Positions 6,789 through 14,769 of a stretch of DNA of 15,425 bases are shown in pieces. The notes beneath the pieces are model-generated. The model was not told where the DNA came from, made no database searches, and saw only the letters and a program-made list of their open reading frames with translations. The stretch spans positions 1-15,425 of the forward strand of contig CAAGBE010000078.1 of assembly GCA_900768005.1 (NCBI GenBank), read 5' to 3'. Every line of letters begins with the position of its first letter. The stretch's first letter is position 1. The stretch is from Clostridia bacterium (GTDB lineage Bacteria > Bacillota > Clostridia > UMGS1883). The translations under genes and the position numbers were made by a program.

Positions 6789-8225
6789 ATGACATTAAAA
6801 GAACTCGTTAAAAATATTGAATGTGAGATTTTCGGTGACGGAGAGCTTAAAATAAAAGGCATAGCATACGATTCCAGAAAGGTTCAGGACGGCTATCTCT
6901 TTATAGCAATAAAGGGCTTTGAAACCGACGGACATAAATACATTGACAGTGCAATAAAAAACGGTGCAGTTGCAGTTCTGGGCGAAGACGATATTACCTG
7001 TGGATGCACCTATGTAAAGGCAAAAGACTCAAGAAGGGCGTTGGCTCTTACAAGTGCCGAGTATTTTGACCATCCCGAAAAAAAGCTTAAAATAATCGGT
7101 CTTACTGGTACAAACGGAAAGACCACTACAACGTATCTTATCAGGCAAATTCTGATGCTCAAGGGCTTAAGATGTGACCTTATCGGCACAAATCAGATAA
7201 TCATAGGTGACTGCATCACAGAAAGTAGCAGAACAACACCTGAGTCCTTTGACCTTTTTGAAATTTTTCACAAAATGGCAGAAAGCGGCGGTGAATATGT
7301 GGTAATGGAGGTTTCCAGCCACTCTCTCGAGCTTGACAGAGTGTATGGCGTAACCTTTGAAACGGCAGTTTTGACAAACATTACACAGGACCATCTTGAT
7401 TTCCATAAAACTATGGAAAACTACGCAAAGGCAAAGGCAAAGCTTTTTGCAATGAGCAGAACCTCCGCAATCAATCTTGATTCAGACTATGCACAAATCT
7501 GCCTTTCCACGTCAGGAGAAGATGTTCTTACCTATTCAATTGATAGTGACTCTCTCATAAAAGCAGAAAACATCAAAATGAGTGAGAGGGGCGTAATATT
7601 TGACATTGTACATAAAAAAGAAACTCACGAAATGCGTCTGGGAATCCCCGGAAAATTCTCAGTTTACAACGCTCTTGCTGCAATATGCGCCTGCATAAAT
7701 ATCGGCCTTGATATGTCAGATATTGAAAAAGGTCTTGTCCTTGCAAAGAGTATAAAGGGAAGAATTGAGGTTGTCCACACAACGACCCCCTACACCATAA
7801 TTATCGACTATGCGCACACTCCCGACGGTATGGAGAACATAATATCTGCAGTGCGTGACTTTGCAAAGGGGCGTGTAATAACCGTATTTGGCTGCGGCGG
7901 TAACCGTGATGCAACGAAACGTCCTAAAATGGGTAAAATTGCAGAAGAGCTTTCAGACCTTGTTGTGGTTACAAGTGACAATCCCAGATGTGAAGAGCCT
8001 GAGGCAATCATAAAGGATATCCTTGCAGGAATGAAAAAGGATAACCACATCACCGTGGTAAACAGAAAGGATGCCATCCGCAAGGCAATGGAAATTGCCA
8101 AAGAGAGTGATATTATCATTCTCGCAGGCAAGGGACACGAAACATATCAGGAGATTGACCATGTTAAACACGACTTTGACGAAAGAGTTGTTGTAAAAGA
8201 GATACTTTCAACAATGAAGGGGTAA
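6789..8225 (+). CDS. murE: UDP-MurNAc-tripeptide ligase MurE, meso-diaminopimelate type
   Basis: MurE is the ATP-dependent cytoplasmic ligase that adds the third amino acid to UDP-MurNAc-L-Ala-D-Glu. The 478-residue length is normal. The ATP loop GTNGKTTT lies at 107-114, NITQDHLDFH at 197-206, the region of the carbamylated lysine KAKAK at 214-218, and DYAHTPDGMEN at 340-350. DNPR at 397-400 is the signature used to recognise meso-diaminopimelate, so the cell wall should be DAP-type; lysine-type enzymes differ here. CGGAGGTG lies 4 nt before ATG. The gene starts 12 nt after the PBP stop and ends 6 nt before mraY. MurF usually follows MurE in dcw clusters but is absent here. Confidence 0.97.
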   Translation: MTLKELVKNIECEIFGDGELKIKGIAYDSRKVQDGYLFIAIKGFETDGHKYIDSAIKNGAVAVLGEDDITCGCTYVKAKDSRRALALTSAEYFDHPEKKLKIIGLTGTNGKTTTTYLIRQILMLKGLRCDLIGTNQIIIGDCITESSRTTPESFDLFEIFHKMAESGGEYVVMEVSSHSLELDRVYGVTFETAVLTNITQDHLDFHKTMENYAKAKAKLFAMSRTSAINLDSDYAQICLSTSGEDVLTYSIDSDSLIKAENIKMSERGVIFDIVHKKETHEMRLGIPGKFSVYNALAAICACINIGLDMSDIEKGLVLAKSIKGRIEVVHTTTPYTIIIDYAHTPDGMENIISAVRDFAKGRVITVFGCGGNRDATKRPKMGKIAEELSDLVVVTSDNPRCEEPEAIIKDILAGMKKDNHITVVNRKDAIRKAMEIAKESDIIILAGKGHETYQEIDHVKHDFDERVVVKEILSTMKG

Positions 8226-8231
8226 TTAACT

Positions 8232-9173
8232 ATGTGGATAAAAGCATGTGTAATAAGCTTTCTAATAACCGCACTGTGTGAACCGGTTCTGATTCCGTTT
8301 CTCCGCAAATTGAAATTTGGACAGACAATTTTAGAGGACGGTCCTTCGTGGCACGAGAAAAAGCAGGGAACACCCACAATGGGCGGTCTGGTTTTTATAG
8401 CGTCAACAGTTATTGCAACTTTGATTTTCATAAGGGATTTAAGATGCGGTGCAATACTTTTGTGCGGTGTGCTGTTTGGGCTGATAGGCTTTATTGATGA
8501 CTACATAAAGGTAGTAAAAAAGCAGAACAAGGGCTTTTCCGCATCTCAGAAATTTCTTGCACAGACTGTTGTAAGCCTTGCATATGCAGTATTTCTGTAT
8601 TTTCAGTTCGGACAGACGGAAACAAGAATTCCTTTCACGGATTTGACTTTTGATTTAGGGGTTCTGCACATTCCCTTTGTAATGCTTGTGCTTCTGGCTA
8701 CCACAAACAGTGCAAATCTTACAGACGGACTTGACGGTCTTGCTGCAAGTGTGGGAAGTATAGTTTCCCTGTTTTTTGCGGTTGTGTGTTCCGTAATAGG
8801 TGCACATTCTGACGGCAGCGTTGTTGCAGGTGCTTTAACTGGCGGACTTTTGGGTTTCCTTATTTATAATGCTTATCCTGCAAAGGTTTTTATGGGCGAT
8901 ACGGGAAGTCTTTTCATAGGCGGCATGATAGCGGCTGTTGCAATCAGTGCAGGCTTGGAGCTTTTTATAATAATTGGTGCATTTGTGTTTTTGTTTGAAG
9001 CACTCAGCGTTATCATTCAGGTGTCTGTATATAAGAAGACGAAAAAAAGAGTTTTTAAAATGGCACCTGTCCATCACCACTTTGAAAAGTGCGGATGGAA
9101 AGAAACAAAGGTTGTGGCACTTTTCAGCATAATAACGCTGATTCTCTGTGCCATCTGTTACATAGCAATTTAA
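8232..9173 (+). CDS. mraY: Phospho-N-acetylmuramoyl-pentapeptide transferase MraY
   Basis: MraY is an integral membrane enzyme that joins UDP-MurNAc-pentapeptide to undecaprenyl phosphate, giving lipid I. At 313 residues it has multiple hydrophobic segments, about ten expected. Active-site features are all present: DDY at 89-91, NLTDGLDGLA at 162-171, GDTGS at 222-226 and the HHH motif at 281-283 (APVHHHFE). The N-terminal GPSWHEKKQGTPTMGG signature is typical. The start ATG has only a modest ribosome site (AAGGGG overlapping the murE stop), so it may depend on translational coupling. In most clusters murF precedes and murD follows it; both are missing here. Confidence 0.97.
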   Translation: MWIKACVISFLITALCEPVLIPFLRKLKFGQTILEDGPSWHEKKQGTPTMGGLVFIASTVIATLIFIRDLRCGAILLCGVLFGLIGFIDDYIKVVKKQNKGFSASQKFLAQTVVSLAYAVFLYFQFGQTETRIPFTDLTFDLGVLHIPFVMLVLLATTNSANLTDGLDGLAASVGSIVSLFFAVVCSVIGAHSDGSVVAGALTGGLLGFLIYNAYPAKVFMGDTGSLFIGGMIAAVAISAGLELFIIIGAFVFLFEALSVIIQVSVYKKTKKRVFKMAPVHHHFEKCGWKETKVVALFSIITLILCAICYIAI

Positions 9174-9204
9174 GGCTTGAGGGGTTTGACTCCCCTCGGC
9201 TTAA
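9170..9204 (+). other. Intercistronic hairpin between mraY and ftsW
   Basis: GAGGGG (9179-9184) pairs with CCCCTC (9192-9197) around a 7-nt loop. An outer TTAAG/CTTAA helix (9170-9174 with 9200-9204) spans the mraY stop codon. There is no T tract, so it is unlikely to terminate. It ends just upstream of the ftsW ribosome site at 9208-9215 and sits exactly where murD is commonly found. It may protect or process the mRNA, or mark an old deletion. Confidence 0.5.
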
Positions 9205-9222
9205 GTTAAAGGAGGAGCCGAT

Positions 9223-10332
9223 ATGACAGGAAAAAGAGAACCTTCCGGTAAAGCGGACTTTATATTAGTCGTTATAGTACTCAGCCTGCTCTTGTTTGGC
9301 TTCGCTATGCTTTTTTCAGCAAGCTCACCGAGTGCGGCGGAGGGCGGAATTTTCCGTACTCTTATAAGGCAGGGCGCAATTCTTCTTATGGGCTCTGCAG
9401 TAATGGTCTTTGCAGCAACCAATGATTATCATATGTACCTTAGCCTGCAGAAGCTTATGCTTGGAGTTACGGCACTTGTTATGTTTATAGTGCCCGTAGT
9501 AGGTTTTGCATCCCACGGTGCAACCAGACAGATTTCTCTGGGCTTTATCAGCTTTCAGCCCTCAGAATTTGCAAAAATCGTATTGGTGCTGTTTTATGCA
9601 GCGAGATTTTCAGATAAGAGAACGCAGAATCTTACCACGGATAAAAAGAATATTTTAACATCTTTTGGAGTAATGGGCTTATTCTGCGGATTCTGTATTA
9701 TGCAGAGCCATATGTCCGCTGCAATTATGCTGGCACTTATCAGCATATTGATGATGCTTGTTGCAGGCTTCTCTCTCAAGTGGACCATTTTCGGCGGGCT
9801 GGGCCTTGGTGCGGCGGGTGCTTTCTTCGTATTTACGGAGGAATACAGATACAACCGTATTCTGGCACTTTTTAACCCCTTTAAATATAAGCAGGGAATA
9901 GGCTGGCAGATTGTACAATCCCTCTATGCAGTAGGAAGCGGAGGGCTTTTCGGATTGGGACTTGGTCAGTCAAGGCAAAAGTACAAATATCTTCCCGAAG
10001 CACAAAATGACTACATATATGCAGTTATCTGTGAAGAGCTTGGATTTATAGGCGGTGCAGTCGTTATTCTTTTATTTGTACTCTTTGTGTGGAGAGGGAT
10101 AAGTATTGCCCTCAACGCAAGGGATAAATTCGGTATGTACACAGCCTTTGGAATAACTGCTATCATAGGACTTCAGATGCTAATCAATATCGGAGTTGTA
10201 CTGTCTGTTCTTCCGTCAACGGGAATGCAGCTTCCTCTCTTCAGTTCAGGCGGTTCGTCAATGCTTGCCACCTTGTGGGGAATAGGAATTCTGATTAATA
10301 TTTCAAAATCCAGTAAAATCAAAAAAATATAG
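9223..10332 (+). CDS. ftsW: SEDS-family peptidoglycan polymerase FtsW
   Basis: FtsW is the membrane glycosyltransferase that polymerises lipid II at the septum with its partner class B PBP. The 369 residues form about ten transmembrane segments, beginning near residue 12. The signature ISLGFISFQPSEFAK is at 104-118. The catalytic Asp263 lies in the LPEAQNDYIYAVICEELG region (257-274), and the terminal LPLFSSGGSS motif is at 337-346. AAAGGAGG lies 7 nt before ATG, a strong site. Because SpoVE and RodA are close relatives, the name depends on the location between mraY and murG and next to a division PBP gene. The protein ends shortly after the last membrane helix. Confidence 0.92.
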   Translation: MTGKREPSGKADFILVVIVLSLLLFGFAMLFSASSPSAAEGGIFRTLIRQGAILLMGSAVMVFAATNDYHMYLSLQKLMLGVTALVMFIVPVVGFASHGATRQISLGFISFQPSEFAKIVLVLFYAARFSDKRTQNLTTDKKNILTSFGVMGLFCGFCIMQSHMSAAIMLALISILMMLVAGFSLKWTIFGGLGLGAAGAFFVFTEEYRYNRILALFNPFKYKQGIGWQIVQSLYAVGSGGLFGLGLGQSRQKYKYLPEAQNDYIYAVICEELGFIGGAVVILLFVLFVWRGISIALNARDKFGMYTAFGITAIIGLQMLINIGVVLSVLPSTGMQLPLFSSGGSSMLATLWGIGILINISKSSKIKKI

Positions 10333-10347
10333 TGAAGGTGCTTTAAT

Positions 10348-11445
10348 ATGAGGGTACTCTTAACAGGAGGCGGCACGGCAGGGCATATCAATCCTGCAAT
10401 CGCCATTGCAAACTATATAAAGGAAAAGGAGCCTCGCAGCGAATTTCTCTTTGTGGGAACAGAGCGCGGTCTTGAAAAAACTCTTGTTCCCAAATGCGGA
10501 TACGACATTAAGTTCATTGATGTTATGGGACTTAGGAGAAGTCTCAGCGTTGAAAACATCAAGGTGTTTATAAATTATGTAAAAAGCACGGGTGTTGCAA
10601 AGCGTATCATAAAAGAATTCAAGCCCGACGTGGTAATAGGTACGGGGGGGTATGTATGCGCTCCTGTTGTAAAGGCAGCGGCAAGTCTTAAAATCCCTAC
10701 CCTTATCCACGAGCAGAACGTGTTTCCCGGACTTGCAATAAAGATGCTTGCAGGGAAAGCAGATGTTACGGCAATAAGCTTTGAGGAAACCCGTGATATG
10801 ATGAAAGCAAAAAAAATGGTCCTTACGGGAAATCCTTTAAGACCGAACCTTTTTTCGGTGCACGATATAGATTTGGTGCGTGCAGAGTACGGTTTTGATG
10901 AAAAGCCTATTGTCCTGATGTTCGGCGGCTCCCTTGGTGCTGAAAAAATGAACGAAGCACTTGTGCAGATGATAGCGGAAAACCGCATCAAGGACTTTAA
11001 CCTTATTGCATCAACCGGTGAACGTCACTATGAAAGCATAAGTGAAAGTATAAAAAAGACTACCGACCTTTCAAAAGTAAAAAATATAAAGGTAGTTCCG
11101 TATATTTATAATATGGAGGAAATTTTCTTTGCGGCAGATGTTGTTGTGGGACGGGCAGGTGCAATAACCGTCAGCGAAATAACAGCTTTGGGGAAAGCGG
11201 CTGTGCTTATTCCCAGCCCCTACGTTGCCCACAACCATCAGGAGTACAACGCAAGGTATCTTGAGAAAAACGGTGCGGCAAAGGTTGTGCTTGAAAATGA
11301 GGTAAGCGGAGAGAGAATATGTAAAGAAATTTCTTCAATACTCAAAAATAAGGAAACTCTGGCAAAAATGCAATCTGATTCCAAAAAAATTGGTATTGCA
11401 GATGCCTGTGAAACAATATATAATTATATTAAAGAAATGATATAA
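10348..11445 (+). CDS. murG: UDP-GlcNAc:lipid I N-acetylglucosaminyltransferase MurG
   Basis: MurG adds GlcNAc to lipid I at the inner face of the membrane, producing lipid II. The 365-residue GT-B enzyme shows the N-terminal GGGTAGHINPA loop (7-17), GTGGYV at 98-103 and HEQN at 121-124. In the C-terminal domain it has GGSLGA at 193-198, GRAGAITVSE at 268-277 and HNHQEYNA at 295-302, which contact UDP-GlcNAc. All family-defining residues are present. GAAGGTG precedes ATG at about 8 nt. It begins 15 nt after ftsW. MurC and MurB, which often follow MurG, are absent; a murA takes their place. Confidence 0.97.
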   Translation: MRVLLTGGGTAGHINPAIAIANYIKEKEPRSEFLFVGTERGLEKTLVPKCGYDIKFIDVMGLRRSLSVENIKVFINYVKSTGVAKRIIKEFKPDVVIGTGGYVCAPVVKAAASLKIPTLIHEQNVFPGLAIKMLAGKADVTAISFEETRDMMKAKKMVLTGNPLRPNLFSVHDIDLVRAEYGFDEKPIVLMFGGSLGAEKMNEALVQMIAENRIKDFNLIASTGERHYESISESIKKTTDLSKVKNIKVVPYIYNMEEIFFAADVVVGRAGAITVSEITALGKAAVLIPSPYVAHNHQEYNARYLEKNGAAKVVLENEVSGERICKEISSILKNKETLAKMQSDSKKIGIADACETIYNYIKEMI

Positions 11446-11456
11446 AAATCACCGAA

Positions 11457-11492
11457 ACTCCCTATACGGCATAGTATGTTGGTGTAGGGGGT
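11457..11492 (+). promoter_or_regulatory. Hairpin that sequesters the ribosome site of the second murA
   Basis: ACTCCCTATAC (11457-11467) can pair over 11 bp, with two G-U pairs, with GTGTAGGGGGT (11482-11492), leaving a 14-nt loop. The 3' arm contains most of the Shine-Dalgarno AGGGGGTG (11486-11493) of the TTG-started murA at 11499. When folded, it would limit ribosome access. Pairing is visible; regulatory use is inferred. Confidence 0.5.
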
Positions 11493-11498
11493 GTCGGC

Positions 11499-12749
11499 TT
11501 GAATAAGTACATAATTACCGGAGGCAGAAAACTCTCCGGAAGAGTGCGTGTTCACGGAGCAAAAAATGCTGTCTTGCCTATTATGGCAGCTTCCATACTG
11601 GCAGGAGATAAATGCAGGATTTACGATTGTCCTCATCTTAGTGATGTGGAGCATACAATAAAGATTTTAGAGTGTCTGGGTTGCAAGGTGGCTTTTTCCA
11701 AAAACATTCTGGAAATTGATTCTTCGGATATTTCATCTTGGGAAATTCCCGAGGAGCTGATGCGGGAAATGCGAAGCTCCATTATATTTTTAGGAGCACT
11801 TGCAGGGAAAATGGGCAGGGCAAGGATGTGTTCTCCCGGCGGATGTGAGCTTGGAAACCGCCCGATAGACTTGCATATGAAGGCTCTCCGTCAATTGGGG
11901 CTTTCCATAAAGGATGAAAACGGATTTATTGAAGCCAATGCTGACAGGATGCATTCGGGAGATATACACCTTAGTTTTCCAAGCGTAGGTGCAACGGAAA
12001 ATATTATTTTAGCATCGGTTTGCCTTAACGGGGAAACAACGATTTCCAATGCAGCGAAAGAGCCTGAAATAACCGATATGTGCGAATTTCTTAACAAGAT
12101 GGGTGCCTGTATAGAGGGCGCAGGAACGGAATTTATCCGAATCAAAGGGGTTGCACATCTTCACAGTGCAGAGCATAAGGTAATGCCCGACAGAATTGTT
12201 GCGGCTACTCTTATGTGCAGTGCAATGACTACTAAAAGCGAGATAGAGCTTCTTAATGTAAGGAGCGCGCACTTGGGTGCCGTGGTATCGGTTCTCCGTG
12301 ACAGCGGTGCGAAAATAGAATTTTTTAATGATAAGATGTACATTCGCGCACCTGAAAGAATAAAGAGCGTGGATATGATAAAAACGCAGGTTTATCCCGG
12401 ATTTCCGACAGATGCACAGTCCCCCGTTATGGCGGCATTGTGTTTCGCCGAGGGAACAAGTGTAATTGTGGAAAATATCTTTGACAGCAGATATAAAATT
12501 ATTCCCGAGCTTCGGAAGATGGGTGCTGATATTCTTCAGGACGGCAGAGTGGCAATTGTCAAGGGGCAGAAGCTTTGTGCATCACCTCTTAAGGCAATGG
12601 ATTTGCGTGGAGGAGCGGCACTTACCGTAGCGGCTTTAGGTGCAGACGGGGTAAGTGAATTAAGCGGTATCCACTATATAGAACGCGGATATGTGGATTT
12701 AGATAAGATGCTCTCGGAATTAGGTGCAGATATAAAGAAAACAAACTGA
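11499..12749 (+). CDS. murA: UDP-N-acetylglucosamine 1-carboxyvinyltransferase, MurAA type, dcw copy
   Basis: This is the second enolpyruvyl transferase of the window, 416 residues, in the cluster position between murG and ftsQ. Cys116 is in the catalytic loop PGGCELGNRP, Lys22-Asn23 in GAKNAVLP and Asp305 in PGFPTD, and the later DLRGGAAL motif is present, so activity is expected. GAKNAVLPIMAAS and PSVGATENI resemble the MurAA branch, whereas the leftward copy resembles MurZ. The usual PDRIEAGT stretch reads PDRIVAAT (230-237), with the conserved Glu replaced by Val, so this copy is somewhat divergent. The start is TTG behind AGGGGGTG at 5 nt spacing; that site lies in a hairpin. It begins 53 nt after murG, the longest gap between genes from murE to ftsQ. 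Confidence 0.95.
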   Translation: MNKYIITGGRKLSGRVRVHGAKNAVLPIMAASILAGDKCRIYDCPHLSDVEHTIKILECLGCKVAFSKNILEIDSSDISSWEIPEELMREMRSSIIFLGALAGKMGRARMCSPGGCELGNRPIDLHMKALRQLGLSIKDENGFIEANADRMHSGDIHLSFPSVGATENIILASVCLNGETTISNAAKEPEITDMCEFLNKMGACIEGAGTEFIRIKGVAHLHSAEHKVMPDRIVAATLMCSAMTTKSEIELLNVRSAHLGAVVSVLRDSGAKIEFFNDKMYIRAPERIKSVDMIKTQVYPGFPTDAQSPVMAALCFAEGTSVIVENIFDSRYKIIPELRKMGADILQDGRVAIVKGQKLCASPLKAMDLRGGAALTVAALGADGVSELSGIHYIERGYVDLDKMLSELGADIKKTN

Positions 12750-12768
12750 TGAAAGAAGGTGGGAGACA

Positions 12769-13578
12769 GTGAGAAAAATGAAAAGACGGCAGAAGAAACA
12801 ACTAGCACTCCTGACGCTTATTGTTTTGATGGCCTCCATTATTTCTATTATGCTCCTGACTCCCGGTTTTGACATTGATAAAATTGAAGTCCGCGGAAAT
12901 ATGGTGTTAAAGGAACAGGATGTAATAAATGCCAGCGGACTTATTAAGGGTGTAAATATTTTCAGCGTAAACCTTGGAGAAGCAAGAGATAATATTAAAT
13001 CCATGGGCTATGTTGAAAGTGTAAAAATCAAACGTGACCTTCCCTCTGGAATAATTATAACCGTAGTGGAGGAGGTTGGGGTAGCCTATCTTACAGCGGA
13101 AAATGGATATATTATCATAACTGCTGACGGCAGATGCGTAGAGAAGAGAAGCTCGAGAGATGCATCCGCCGATGGGAATAACACGGTTTCTTCAACTCCC
13201 GAGCTTCCCAAGATAACGGGTATTAAAAATGTCAAGTATAAGGAGGGCAGTATCATAACTGCCGAAGATAAAAGACAGCTTGATGCTCTTTTAAAGTGCT
13301 TGGGTGAATTTACAAAATCGGGTTATATAGACAAGATGGTTGAAATTGATGTGACCGATATAACAGATATAAAATTCTATTACAGCAGTAAAAAACTGTG
13401 CGTTACAGTAGGCGATACAAGTAAGCTTGATTACAAGATGGAGTGCTTCGGCCCTATTTATGATTATGTCATAGAAAAGACAAAAGCCGGTGAGATGCCC
13501 TCAGGATATGTAAATCTTGAAAGACTTACATACCGTGAAAAGGAGATTGTTACGGAAAATAAAGACACAAATCCTTAA
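12769..13578 (+). CDS. ftsQ: FtsQ/DivIB cell division protein with POTRA domain
   Basis: DivIB/FtsQ is a bitopic divisome protein that binds FtsL and FtsB/DivIC and regulates septal peptidoglycan synthesis. The 269 residues comprise a short basic cytoplasmic tail (1-11), one transmembrane helix (about 12-31), and a POTRA domain (about 34-101) with FDIDKIEVRGN at its start and VKIKRDLPSGIIITVVEE at its end. A beta domain follows to about 260. A polar Ser/Asp/Asn-rich stretch at 127-145 looks like a flexible insertion. The start is GTG at 12769 behind GGTGGGAG; ATG at 12778 is a less well-spaced alternative. It follows murA by 19 nt. The name depends on fold, length and position, because residue identity is low in this family. 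Confidence 0.9.
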   Translation: MRKMKRRQKKQLALLTLIVLMASIISIMLLTPGFDIDKIEVRGNMVLKEQDVINASGLIKGVNIFSVNLGEARDNIKSMGYVESVKIKRDLPSGIIITVVEEVGVAYLTAENGYIIITADGRCVEKRSSRDASADGNNTVSSTPELPKITGIKNVKYKEGSIITAEDKRQLDALLKCLGEFTKSGYIDKMVEIDVTDITDIKFYYSSKKLCVTVGDTSKLDYKMECFGPIYDYVIEKTKAGEMPSGYVNLERLTYREKEIVTENKDTNP

Positions 13579-13614
13579 AAAACGCAATTATTTAATAAGA
13601 ATTTAAAATTTTTC

Positions 13615-13643
13615 TTGAAACTAGGCGCGTTTAGGTGTATTAT
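13615..13643 (+). promoter_or_regulatory. Predicted ftsZ promoter
   Basis: TTGAAA (13615-13620) and TATTAT (13638-13643) are separated by 17 bp, about 50 nt upstream of the GTG start. The 119-nt ftsQ-ftsZ gap is the largest in the cluster and very AT-rich; a second TATAAT at 13650-13655 has no fitting -35. An own promoter agrees with the high-expression codon use of ftsZ. Confidence 0.68.
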
Positions 13644-13697
13644 ATAGTATATAATTGTATTTATTATAGCTATATTACTTATAGAGGAGGATTTCAG

Positions 13698-14747
13698 GTG
13701 AGAATGGAATACGCAGAAGAGCTCGGTGCAGCTCAGAAAATTAAAGTTGTCGGTGTAGGCGGCGGCGGTAACAACGCTGTAAACCGAATGGTAGAAGCAG
13801 GTATTAAAGGTGTTGAATTCATCGCTGTAAATACAGATAAGCAGGCACTTACCAAGAGTCATGCCAGCCAGAAGATTCAGATTGGCGATAAGCTTACAAA
13901 AGGTCAGGGTGCAGGCGGTAAAGCTGAAATCGGCAGAAAAGCTGCAGAAGAAAGCCGTGCAGAAATCGAGCAGGTACTTAAGGATGCAGATATGGTATTC
14001 GTAACAGCAGGTATGGGCGGCGGAACAGGTACAGGTGCAGCTCCTGTTGTTGCAGGTATTGCAAAGGAACTTGGCGTACTTACAGTTTCTATCGTTACAA
14101 AGCCTTTCGGTTTTGAGGGTAGAAGACGTATGATTCAGGCTGAGGAGGGTGTTGAACAGCTCCGCGGCAATGTGGATACACTCGTAGTAATTCCCAACGA
14201 CAGACTTCTTGATATCAGCAATAATAAGACAAGCCTTCTTGATGCGTTCAAGGATGCTGATGAAGTTCTTCGTCAGGGCGTACAGGGTATCTCCGACCTT
14301 ATCGTAGGTGCAGGTCTTATCAATGTTGACTTCGCAGACGTTACAACAGTTATGAAGGATGCAGGCCTTGCTCATATGGGTATCGGTCGTGCAAGCGGTG
14401 AAAACCGTGCTGAGGAAGCTGCTAAGATGGCTATCGAAAGCGCTCTTCTCGAAACAACTATTGACGGTGCAACAGGCGTGCTTATCAATGTTATCGGTGG
14501 TGCTAACCTTAACCTTCACGAAACAAATGCGGCTGCAAACCTCATCGGCGATTGCGTTGATGAAGATGCAAACGTTATCTTCGGTGCAGCTATTGATGAA
14601 AGCCTTGAAGACGATATCATCATCACAGTTATTGCAACAGGTCTTGAAGGAAAGAAAAAGGATAAGGACAACGGATTCTTCGGTGCTATCGGAGATGACG
14701 GCGACCTTGAAATTCCCGGATTTTTGGCAAAGCCCAGCTTTGACTAA
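13698..14747 (+). CDS. ftsZ: Cell division GTPase FtsZ
   Basis: FtsZ is the tubulin-like GTPase that polymerises into the Z ring and recruits the divisome. From GTG at 13698 it is 349 residues. The nucleotide-binding VGVGGGGNNAVNRM is at 18-31, the tubulin signature GGGTGTG at 107-113, and the T7 catalytic loop NVDFADV at 209-215. The core ends near 318 and the C-terminal peptide DLEIPGFLAKPSFD follows after only about 17 residues, a very short linker. GTG is chosen because AGAGGAGG lies 7 nt upstream; ATG at 13704 is 13 nt away, and the open frame extends to 13635 without a start signal. Isoleucine is encoded only by ATT/ATC, unlike the neighbours, suggesting strong expression. ftsA is not next to it. 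Confidence 0.98.
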   Translation: MRMEYAEELGAAQKIKVVGVGGGGNNAVNRMVEAGIKGVEFIAVNTDKQALTKSHASQKIQIGDKLTKGQGAGGKAEIGRKAAEESRAEIEQVLKDADMVFVTAGMGGGTGTGAAPVVAGIAKELGVLTVSIVTKPFGFEGRRRMIQAEEGVEQLRGNVDTLVVIPNDRLLDISNNKTSLLDAFKDADEVLRQGVQGISDLIVGAGLINVDFADVTTVMKDAGLAHMGIGRASGENRAEEAAKMAIESALLETTIDGATGVLINVIGGANLNLHETNAAANLIGDCVDEDANVIFGAAIDESLEDDIIITVIATGLEGKKKDKDNGFFGAIGDDGDLEIPGFLAKPSFD

Positions 14748-14769
14748 TATAATTTAAGGAGAGAAAACA

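Noticed and set aside
13591..13615. Possible terminator in the ftsQ-ftsZ gap (AAGAA/TTCTT with T run)
   Set aside because: Only five terminal pairs form and the rest is AT-only mismatch; far weaker than the other terminators in the window.
13575..14519. Open frame of 314 codons on the - strand opposite ftsZ
   Set aside because: Antisense shadow produced by the biased codon use of ftsZ; the translation is a Cys/Thr/Ser-rich low-complexity protein with no recognisable motif.
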